Shown: piece after piece, positions 15,547 through 21,187 of the stretch
Numbering within the stretch: the first letter of the stretch is position 1
Layout: every line of letters starts with the position of its first letter
IMG/VR virus record: IMGVR_UViG_3300010413_000098
Location: 1 to 35,366 of that record
Reading direction: 5' to 3' (one strand)
Source of the DNA: a virus
Length of the DNA: 35,366 nucleotides
Made by a program: the position numbers and the translations under genes
Notes under the pieces: generated by a model
What the model was told of the DNA's origin: nothing
Seen by the model: the letters and a program-made list of their open reading frames with translations, nothing else
Database searches by the model: none

Positions 15547-15804
15547 ATGGAACTTGATTACTACTTATTCAAAAATAAAATTAAAAACAAGGACTTTGCC
15601 CAAGAGATTGGGATTGGGCTCAGCACGTTAAATAATATTTTGACAAAGCGAGCCACACCAAACCTGCGCAACGCATGGAAAATCACGCTGGCAACACATC
15701 GAGAAGTGGATTTTTCGGATTTATTATCGACCACAGATAACAAAGAGATACGCAAATTCGAGAGAAAGGTTATTGATAACTTAAAATTTGAACAACTAGA
15801 CTAG
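15547..15804 (+). CDS. Small HTH (XRE-like) regulator
   Basis: This is 85 residues, site AGGGAGAAA. Residues 4-50 form a compact lambda-repressor-type helix-turn-helix: YYLFKNKIKNKDFAQEIGIG with LSTLNNILTKRATPNLRNAW, the turn at about EIGIGLSTL. The C-terminal part (KEIRKFERKVIDNLKFEQL) may aid dimerisation. It is the first rightward early gene and faces the recombination operon across an operator-rich gap, so it is the likely Cro- or repressor-like switch protein. No peptidase domain is present, so LexA-type cleavage is not expected. Confidence 0.75.
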   Translation: MELDYYLFKNKIKNKDFAQEIGIGLSTLNNILTKRATPNLRNAWKITLATHREVDFSDLLSTTDNKEIRKFERKVIDNLKFEQLD

Positions 15805-15846
15805 AAAATTCTTGCGAATTAAGAGCTAAAAGCTTACTCTCCGGCC

Positions 15847-16269
15847 ATGGATTTGTCAAGGAAAAAAGGCAAAAGGGCGGGAGGGCCAGGAGAACCACCT
15901 CACAACCCCCCCTGTGTTGCTTACACACGACAATTTAACTATCCTGAAGAGGTAGCTAAATTGATTGATCGTAGTATACTTAACTCGGATATTTCCTTCC
16001 AGCAAAAAAAAGCCCCCCTAAAAATTAGGGAGGCCGATTCAGTTGGTTATAATGATTTCAAGTGTTTGGCTAAACCCCTGGATTGCACTCTCAGGAAAGC
16101 CTTTGTCATCTCCCGTTTCCCCCTCGAGGAAATTGTCCGTTTAAACCCCGAGAATTTTCCCCTTACTCCATCCTTAGAGCAAGCAACATTTATGGAACGC
16201 TATGCATCCAGTAAACGCTTTCACTTAGGAAAACCAATTCAAATAAGAGAAAAAAGGAGCGTTACATGA
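15847..16269 (+). CDS. Doubtful ORF over a structured regulatory region
   Basis: An open frame of 140 residues without a ribosome site before its ATG. Its first 30 codons run through a G-rich/C-rich hairpin and the GCTTACAC element, and its middle runs through a leftward terminator (16004-16034). The product is not recognisable (FPLEEIVRLNPENFPLTPSL). It overlaps the start at 16266 by ATGA. I think it is more likely a non-coding leader of about 600 bases than a gene, but a real short gene cannot be excluded. Confidence 0.2.
   Translation: MDLSRKKGKRAGGPGEPPHNPPCVAYTRQFNYPEEVAKLIDRSILNSDISFQQKKAPLKIREADSVGYNDFKCLAKPLDCTLRKAFVISRFPLEEIVRLNPENFPLTPSLEQATFMERYASSKRFHLGKPIQIREKRSVT
15879..15929 (+). 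promoter_or_regulatory. Hairpin plus GCTTACAC element (copy 2)
   Basis: A G-rich arm (GGGAGGG) and a C-rich arm (CCCCCCC) flank a loop containing AGAACCAC, followed by TGTGTTGCTTACACAC. The loop string and the terminal GCTTACAC match copies before the fibre and scaffold genes. Unlike those, this copy is far (more than 330 bases) from the next convincing start. Confidence 0.5.
16004..16034 (-). terminator. Leftward rho-independent terminator without an obvious leftward gene
   Basis: Read on the minus strand: GCCTCCCTAA, loop TTT, TTAGGGGGGC, then eight T. The single imperfect pair is G-U on the minus strand but C-A on the plus strand, so the structure favours the leftward transcript. No leftward gene is visible to the right, so it may end a short antisense RNA. 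Confidence 0.6.
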
Positions 16270-16430
16270 GACATGCTAGCAATCCTTCCGATTTAAATCA
16301 AATCAAACAACCAAAAAAACTCTCTAAGAAACTTCCTGCCCCACATTTTATCTTTATGCGCATATCTAAAGGATTGGAAAAGAAGTTGATAAAAATAAAT
16401 TTACCTAAAATATTATCCAAAGGAGAACCA

Positions 16431-17009
16431 ATGGAAAAAACAACCAATAACGCTATGATGTTAGATATCCCGAAGGAAATCTGGAAACATCCCAAATTGT
16501 CCCTATGCAAAAAACTGGTCTGGGGAGAAATTTATCGTGCATACGATTCTTCCATAGATGGATGCAGCCTATCCACAGATAAGATAATGGAAAATCTGAA
16601 TTTGCCGAGGACGACCATTAACCATGCGATTCTGGATATGTGCGAACTTAATCTCATGTCCAAGAGCGGTTACAAGTCAAAAAATAGAATTGTCAAAGCG
16701 TATCTTCCAGGCGAACTCGAAAAAGTAAAGAAAGAAAAAGAAACTGCAAAAGAACATCCTATTACCATTTTAAAGTCCTTTCTTGTGCTTGCAGATAACT
16801 ACAGAATTACTCTATCTAAGAAACTTTTCACTGAATATGGCGACCTTCTAACATATCTTAAATTTGTTCTTGTCAAATTGGAATTGATGAAGTTAGAAGG
16901 CAACTTAACGGTCGAAAGAGTTCTAAATGGAAGTATTAAAAATGAACCTATCAATATCGCTAGTCTAAAATACTTGCGTCAAATGGGTTATATTGATTTC
17001 TCAGATTAA
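16431..17009 (+). CDS. Winged-helix (HTH_36-like) DNA-binding protein
   Basis: This is 192 residues from the ATG at 16431, which has AAAGGAGAACC upstream. A longer in-frame start at 16266 with AAGGAG would add 55 basic residues. Residues of about 10-80 are a winged helix: MMLDIPKEIWKHPKLSLCKK, LVWGEIYRAYDSSIDGCSLS, TDKIMENLNLPRTTINHAIL, then a wing (LNLMSKSGYKSKNRIVKAYL). The C-terminal half is helical. Such proteins in this position act in phage replication initiation or in early control. The upstream extension could be a regulated second start. Confidence 0.65.
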   Translation: MEKTTNNAMMLDIPKEIWKHPKLSLCKKLVWGEIYRAYDSSIDGCSLSTDKIMENLNLPRTTINHAILDMCELNLMSKSGYKSKNRIVKAYLPGELEKVKKEKETAKEHPITILKSFLVLADNYRITLSKKLFTEYGDLLTYLKFVLVKLELMKLEGNLTVERVLNGSIKNEPINIASLKYLRQMGYIDFSD

Positions 17010-17047
17010 ATGAAGAAGAAGAATAAAACAAAGGTCGAAATGAAAAT

Positions 17048-17271
17048 GCCCCCACGAGGGGGGCAACAAATGACTGAACAAATCAACAACAGAAGGTTGA
17101 ACTTCTCTCGCCTAAAGGCGAAAGATTCCTGCTTCAACGTCTTTCGACTCAACAGGCGTTTAACCGTCATACCGACGGCGAATCAGTCTTGGTTTTCGAC
17201 CGATGTAAGGCAGGCTACGAAATGAGTCAATTTAATGCAAGCGCCTTACATCCCGGCCCTGAAGGACCGGG
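17048..17271 (+). promoter_or_regulatory. Chain of inverted repeats in the leader of the replication gene
   Basis: Successive palindromes are: GCCCCC/GGGGGC (17048-17064), TCGCC/GGCGA (17108-17121), CCTG/CAGG (17128-17156), CCGTC/GACGG (17164-17178), a 10-bp pair GATGTAAGGC (17202-17211) with GCCTTACATC (17243-17252), and CCCGG/CCGGG (17252-17271). This fills the 297 bases between two genes. A 71-codon open frame here has no ribosome site and repeats the palindromes, so I do not call it. It may be a structured leader RNA, or a decayed IS200/IS605-like end, whose borders also carry small hairpins. Confidence 0.45.
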
Positions 17272-17306
17272 TTTTGCGGCGCCGTTAGATCAAAGCGGAG
17301 AAATAA

Positions 17307-18227
17307 ATGAGTGACATATTTAAAGTCAAAGAAAATTCATCGTTACATAAATATCGCACCGAACTGCCAAATATAATTTATGATTTAGGCCTGTCCGGCA
17401 ACGAGTTTATGCTCTACGCATACTATAAAAAAATTGCTGGTGACGGTGGGGCTTGCTGGCAGTCATCAAAGACTATCTGCGAAAAGCTTGGGATTGCCGT
17501 AAGAACGCTTAGAGACCTTAAAAAATCTCTTGCAGAACCTAGAGACAAACTTGGTGGATTAAGTTTGATCACCATCACAGAAAACGTCGACGAGTCTAAC
17601 GGGCGTTTGAGTGACATTATCGAGATAACGGATATATGGGGGATCAACATGCAGGTCATTTCAAATAATTCTTACCCCCGGCAAAATTTGCCCCCCCCCC
17701 CGGCAAAAAAGGTAGGGGCCCCCCGGCAAAATTTGCCCCCTAAGAAGAACCATATTAAGAAATCTACATCTAACGATGTAGATATAGGCGCGGGCGCGCC
17801 ATGTATAAAATATTTCGTTTATGGCAAGGTCAAGATGAAGATGGAGGACTACGAAAGGCTAGTAGCTGATCTAGGCCAGGCGTGGGTAGACAAAAAAGTC
17901 CCGGAAATGGACGACTACATAGCCTCGACCGGCAAACGATATGCCGATAAGGCCAGAACATTGCGCAACTGGCATAAGAGAGAGCAAGCAGACGGATCCT
18001 CGTCCAATCCCATTGAAGATAACCGCGCTCATGCCGAGGCGATAGCCGATAACTTCAACTTAGCAAGAGCTAGGCAGAAACATTTGATTCTAGAGCCTTT
18101 AAGCAAAGGGATTGAGATAAGATCGACCCATCCAACGGCCACAGTGAAAACTTTTTTCTTGGAATACACCGCAAAGGGTTTCCGCGACCAACTGGACAAT
18201 GGGCTGCGCAAAATGGGGCTGAAATGA
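17307..18227 (+). CDS. Replication initiator (O-like replisome organizer)
   Basis: This is 306 residues with site GCGGAGAAA. Residues 25-105 are a winged helix (LGLSGNEFMLYAYYKKIAGD, CWQSSKTICEKLGIAVRTLR, DLKKSLAEPRDKLGGLSLIT). Residues of about 120-150 are a low-complexity Pro/Gln linker encoded by the iteron-like repeats. Residues 160-235 carry MKMEDYERLVADLGQAWVDK and KRYADKARTLRNWHKRE, a C-terminal pattern common in phage replication initiators. The product should bind the origin inside its own gene and recruit host helicase machinery, as lambda O does. No helicase loader was recognised nearby. It overlaps the RusA gene by 4 bases. Confidence 0.75.
   Translation: MSDIFKVKENSSLHKYRTELPNIIYDLGLSGNEFMLYAYYKKIAGDGGACWQSSKTICEKLGIAVRTLRDLKKSLAEPRDKLGGLSLITITENVDESNGRLSDIIEITDIWGINMQVISNNSYPRQNLPPPPAKKVGAPRQNLPPKKNHIKKSTSNDVDIGAGAPCIKYFVYGKVKMKMEDYERLVADLGQAWVDKKVPEMDDYIASTGKRYADKARTLRNWHKREQADGSSSNPIEDNRAHAEAIADNFNLARARQKHLILEPLSKGIEIRSTHPTATVKTFFLEYTAKGFRDQLDNGLRKMGLK
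17675..17783. other. Candidate replication origin (phased iterons plus inverted repeat) inside the initiator gene
   Basis: GGCAAA boxes start at 17680, 17702 and 17725, spaced 22 and 23 bp (two helical turns). The first and third lie in 21-bp copies of the pattern CCCCCGGCAAAATTTGCC plus three C. A run of eleven C ends the first copy. A perfect 9-bp inverted repeat (ATCTACATC 17762-17770 with GATGTAGAT 17775-17783) follows. Position within the initiator gene parallels the lambda ori in O. Functional proof is absent. Confidence 0.55.
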
Positions 18228-18649
18228 AACTTTACTTCAACCACACACCCATTGCCAAGGCGCGACCACGGTTAGGGCGCGGTGGGGTCTACGATCCGCA
18301 GGAGCAAAACAAAATCGCAGCGAAGTTCCTAACTGCTCAAAGATGCCATGCTGAAGGCCATTTAAATGCCCTACAAGGCCCGATCGAGCTTAAGATGACC
18401 TTCGGGTTGCCTATACCACGATCGTTCAGCAGAAAGGCTGCAAATGCGTCAGAGGGGCAAGTCTCTCCTAAAAAGCCAGACGTGGATAATATGATCAAAT
18501 TTTATATGGACGTATTCAATGGGATTGTATATGACGACGATAAGCAGGTGGTAAGGGTTGTTGCTGAAAAAATTTATAGCACGAATCCTCACGTCGAAAT
18601 AACCGTAACCGAATTAGAAAATAAACAGGGATTGCATGAGCAGAAATAA
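18224..18649 (+). CDS. rusA: RusA-family Holliday junction resolvase
   Basis: This is 141 residues. The N-terminus KLYFNHTPIAKARPRLGRGG and the acidic core PKKPDVDNMIKFYMDVFNGI followed by VYDDDKQVVRVVAEKIYS are the RusA signature, with conserved aspartates at DVDN and DDDK that bind metal in the homodimer. It cuts four-way junctions made by recombination or replication, helping to clear branched DNA before packaging. It starts by ATGA overlap with the initiator gene. Length is normal for the family. Confidence 0.92.
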   Translation: MKLYFNHTPIAKARPRLGRGGVYDPQEQNKIAAKFLTAQRCHAEGHLNALQGPIELKMTFGLPIPRSFSRKAANASEGQVSPKKPDVDNMIKFYMDVFNGIVYDDDKQVVRVVAEKIYSTNPHVEITVTELENKQGLHEQK

Positions 18650-18884
18650 AAAAGAAGAATATATGTACTTGCTTGGAAGAGCAAAAGCATTTTCTGAAAT
18701 CTATACTATTCTTGAGACTATCGATAATCCATCAAAATTCGAGATTGTCCAAGATTGGACTTTAGTAATGAAAGGAATTTTTGAACAAACAGGGTTGTGG
18801 GAAGAAGCCACAATCCAAAACAAAACAGGAGAACCGCAAAATGTATACAATTCAACTAACTTATCACGACAACGAGACAGTTAA
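18636..18884 (+). CDS. Small acidic helical protein, function unknown
   Basis: This is 82 residues, beginning inside the end of the RusA gene with site CAGGGA. It reads MSRNKKEEYMYLLGRAKAFS, then EIYTILETIDNPSKFEIVQD and WTLVMKGIFEQTGLWEE. It is mostly helical. Its end overlaps the next gene (18841) by 44 bases. Early-gene position; no family recognised. Confidence 0.55.
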   Translation: MSRNKKEEYMYLLGRAKAFSEIYTILETIDNPSKFEIVQDWTLVMKGIFEQTGLWEEATIQNKTGEPQNVYNSTNLSRQRDS

Positions 18885-19110
18885 TGTACAATTAAAAGAT
18901 GAACAATTGAACGGGTTTTACTCGAGTTTATCTGCAAAGTCGTTGTTTTGGTTTAGTGAAGATATTCACGGATTTTGGACTGATTTAGACAAAGTCAGAT
19001 GTGTTCAAGTTTTCAAAACAGAAGATGACGGAAAAATAGTTCGCCTTGTAGATGTAGAACAACCAATCGCACAATGTGATGATTGTGAAACATCAGACGA
19101 AGAGGTCTAA
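18841..19110 (+). CDS. Small acidic beta-rich protein, function unknown
   Basis: This is 89 residues from the ATG at 18841 with CAGGAGAACCGCAAA upstream. It begins MYTIQLTYHDNETVNVQLKD and ends in an acidic Cys-containing tail (CDDCETSDEEV). The CxxC pair could bind metal or be chance. It directly precedes the ParB-like gene, with one base between. Confidence 0.55.
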   Translation: MYTIQLTYHDNETVNVQLKDEQLNGFYSSLSAKSLFWFSEDIHGFWTDLDKVRCVQVFKTEDDGKIVRLVDVEQPIAQCDDCETSDEEV

Positions 19111-19111
19111 A

Positions 19112-19636
19112 ATGAAATGGTCTTTTCAAGTCGTAGACATAGGAGAACTCCAAAAAAATGAAAAAAATCCTAGACGAATTTCAAAAGACCAGGCAAACAG
19201 GCTTCGGACCTCTCTCGAGAAGTTCGGGGCCTGCCAGCCCATTGTCATCAACAAAGATAAAACTATCATTGGAGGACATCAAAGATATGAAATCTTTAAG
19301 CGGTTGGGATACAAGTCTGTCGAGGTATATGTACCTGAAACAGATCTCAGCGAGGAAGAAGAAAAGGAACTCATGGTTCTGCTCAATAAAATCTCTGGTG
19401 ATTGGGATAGTGATATCCTTGCTAATAATTGGTCTGTCGAATCTCTTTTAGAATACGGGTTCTTGCCAAAAGAAATTGGTATCGATTTAGAAGACATAAA
19501 ATTAGACGTTACCAAGAAGCTTTCAGTTACGTTTCAATCAAGTGATAATGACGTTATTTCGAGCATCAGAGATTTAATAACTCGAATGATGAACGAATAT
19601 CTTGGATTAGCAACCTATAAATTTAGGGAAAAATAA
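19112..19636 (+). CDS. ParB/sulfiredoxin-like domain protein
   Basis: This is 174 residues from the ATG at 19112, site AGAGGT. Residues 5-85 are the ParB N-terminal fold: VVDIGELQKNEKNPRRISKD, then LRTSLEKFGACQPIVINKDK and the key box TIIGGHQRYEIFKRLGY with KSVEVYVPE. The GGHQR box corresponds to the GxxR nucleotide-binding region. Phage proteins of this class just upstream of terminase genes may be nucleases or adaptors for DNA modification. No methyltransferase domain is fused. The role is not certain. Confidence 0.75.
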   Translation: MKWSFQVVDIGELQKNEKNPRRISKDQANRLRTSLEKFGACQPIVINKDKTIIGGHQRYEIFKRLGYKSVEVYVPETDLSEEEEKELMVLLNKISGDWDSDILANNWSVESLLEYGFLPKEIGIDLEDIKLDVTKKLSVTFQSSDNDVISSIRDLITRMMNEYLGLATYKFREK

Positions 19637-19782
19637 TGACACTTATTTCTATCATTAAATTTATTTTATTTACAATCTTGTCAATTTGGGCAATTGTTCT
19701 TGTGGTGAATTTCATAAATTACACAAGATTTTATTTGAAGGATAGAAAAAATAATAAAGGGAATAAAAAAAATGGACCATAG
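19636..19782 (+). CDS. 48-residue single-span membrane peptide
   Basis: The start overlaps the ParB-like stop as TAATG. Residues 3-27 are one strongly hydrophobic span (LISIIKFILFTILSIWAIVL), followed by a very basic tail (RKNNKGNKKNG). It overlaps the next gene by 11 bases. Possible holin or antiholin by topology, but it lies in the early-to-middle region, so function is open. Confidence 0.5.
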   Translation: MTLISIIKFILFTILSIWAIVLVVNFINYTRFYLKDRKNNKGNKKNGP

Positions 19783-20101
19783 ACTAAAAGACATAAAAAA
19801 CGTTTTTAAGGAAATTTATTGTAAAACACGTTTCGAATTTCAAAACGATTATGACAATTGGCACAGAAGATTTAGAGTCGAGGTTATTGAATTAACTGAA
19901 AAATATGGAATAGAAACAAATGCAGGATTAATTGGAAATGAAATTTGGGTTGAAAATATGATTACCTCATTAGCTTTTTCGATTGCAAAAATATCAACTC
20001 AATTGAGCACAAATCACAGCATTTATGAAATAACTGATACTTATTTAAATATACTAGAAAATAAGATTGAAAATGAATTAGAATTAATGGGGATACAATG
20101 A
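19772..20101 (+). CDS. Helical protein of unknown function
   Basis: This is 109 residues. It starts MDHRLKDIKNVFKEIYCKTR and continues with amphipathic helices (NMITSLAFSIAKISTQLSTN). The ATG sits inside the end of the membrane-peptide gene, downstream of AAGGGAATAAA, and its stop overlaps the start of TerS by ATGA. Coupled translation with both neighbours is likely. No domain recognised. Confidence 0.55.
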   Translation: MDHRLKDIKNVFKEIYCKTRFEFQNDYDNWHRRFRVEVIELTEKYGIETNAGLIGNEIWVENMITSLAFSIAKISTQLSTNHSIYEITDTYLNILENKIENELELMGIQ

Positions 20102-20604
20102 GAGGCCGAAAGCCTTGGAAAGAAATGCCCAAACCTACAGATGATCCAAACTATAATCGTCAGCGAGAAATAGATTGGAATAAAGTCGACAATTTATTGA
20201 TTGCTGGTTGCGATGGTTCAGAGATTGCTGATCATATTGGCATTGGTAGGCACACACTTTATGCTGAGTGCAAAAAAGTAAAGGGTATTCAATTTTCCAT
20301 TTACGGACAAAGGCTTAGACAAAAAGGCGATAATCTGCTTAAAGCTGCTCAATTCGATGAAGCTATCAACAAGCGAAACGTGTCGATGCTTATCTGGCTT
20401 GGTAAATGCAGACTAAAACAGAAAGAATATAGAGACGTTCATCATACTGGTGGAGTCCAGTATCAAGTAGTAAATTATGGTAATAAAAAACCTTTAAAAT
20501 ATGCAGAAGTTGAAGTGATAACGCCTAAAATAGAAAAACAGGAGAACCAAAATGATAATAACAAAAATGAAGGCGTTCAAGCCAAGTCAAAGATCACGAA
20601 TTAG
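20098..20604 (+). CDS. terS: Terminase small subunit
   Basis: This is 168 residues. Residues 25-65 form a homeodomain-like HTH (WNKVDNLLIAGCDGSEIADH, IGIGRHTLYAECKKVKG), and FDEAINKRNVSMLIWLGKCR follows at about 85-104. The combination of an HTH and A-x-x-x-x-N-x-S-M-x-IWLGK is typical of podoviral and siphoviral small terminases that recognise pac DNA and stimulate the large ATPase. The C-terminus is polar. Two small genes separate it from the large subunit, an uncommon but not rare arrangement. Confidence 0.8.
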   Translation: MRGRKPWKEMPKPTDDPNYNRQREIDWNKVDNLLIAGCDGSEIADHIGIGRHTLYAECKKVKGIQFSIYGQRLRQKGDNLLKAAQFDEAINKRNVSMLIWLGKCRLKQKEYRDVHHTGGVQYQVVNYGNKKPLKYAEVEVITPKIEKQENQNDNNKNEGVQAKSKITN

Positions 20605-20860
20605 TCTTGTTCCTTATCAACATCATCTTTCGAAGGAAATGTGGCTTGTAAAAGTATTGGATTTCGGAGAAAGCTTTGAAAAAAGTGGTCAAAATATATA
20701 TGACTATGCTGTATATGCAAAAAATAACGAAATGGCTGCAGAAGTAGCGTTTGCAAATCATGTTAGATATTTAAAAGATTTAATTGAATATGGACCTCTT
20801 GAATCTACAGTAGATATGAAACACAAAAAACATATATACAAAGATTTAAGCAAACCGTGA
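20552..20860 (+). CDS. Small protein between terminase subunits
   Basis: This is 102 residues, overlapping the end of TerS by 53 bases, but with its own full ribosome site (CAGGAGAACCAAA before ATG). It reads MIITKMKAFKPSQRSRISLV, then WLVKVLDFGESFEKSG and AEVAFANHVRYLKDLIEYG. No family recognised. The strong site and the tight packing support a real gene. Confidence 0.55.
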   Translation: MIITKMKAFKPSQRSRISLVPYQHHLSKEMWLVKVLDFGESFEKSGQNIYDYAVYAKNNEMAAEVAFANHVRYLKDLIEYGPLESTVDMKHKKHIYKDLSKP

Positions 20861-20866
20861 GAAAAC

Positions 20867-21187
20867 ATGATAATTTCAGAACACTTGACGGAAGATTATT
20901 TCCCGGATATGTGCAGATTCATTGATGATCTAAGGGCGGATCTCTCAAATGACTTAAAAACACATTTCAAAAATCGAAAACTTAATTATTTCCCAGATGA
21001 GATTATCGATGATGTAATTGTCCAGCTTTGCACCAACATTATTGGAAACATTTTGGGCGGATATCCAGACAGTTCTATTGGATTTGCGGTTGAGAATATC
21101 CGAGATATTATAGTAAAAGTTATTTTAAAAGTTCGAGAGGGAAAAGACGATGGTGGCTGGTCCAGTCGTAAAAATTCCAGATTTTGA
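20867..21187 (+). CDS. Small helical protein overlapping TerL
   Basis: This is 106 residues, acidic then Ile-rich: MIISEHLTEDYFPDMCRFID, LRADLSNDLKTHFKNRK, then DDVIVQLCTNIIGNILGGYP. Its last 38 bases overlap the terminase start in another frame. No clear SD (GTGAGAAAAC upstream). Unknown function. Confidence 0.5.
   Translation: MIISEHLTEDYFPDMCRFIDDLRADLSNDLKTHFKNRKLNYFPDEIIDDVIVQLCTNIIGNILGGYPDSSIGFAVENIRDIIVKVILKVREGKDDGGWSSRKNSRF

Noticed and set aside
15920-15950. Reading TTGCTTACAC as a -35 box of a promoter
   Set aside because: Only copy 2 has a -10-like hexamer at 17 bp; the other four copies do not, and three lie too close to the start codon.
17010-17225. A 71-residue plus-strand ORF
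   Set aside because: No ribosome site, and its sequence is made by consecutive palindromes; a structured non-coding leader is the better explanation.
17690-17701. Frameshift suspicion at the run of eleven C
   Set aside because: The frame stays open on both sides and joins two recognisable halves of one initiator protein, so no frameshift is needed. Slippage variants remain possible.
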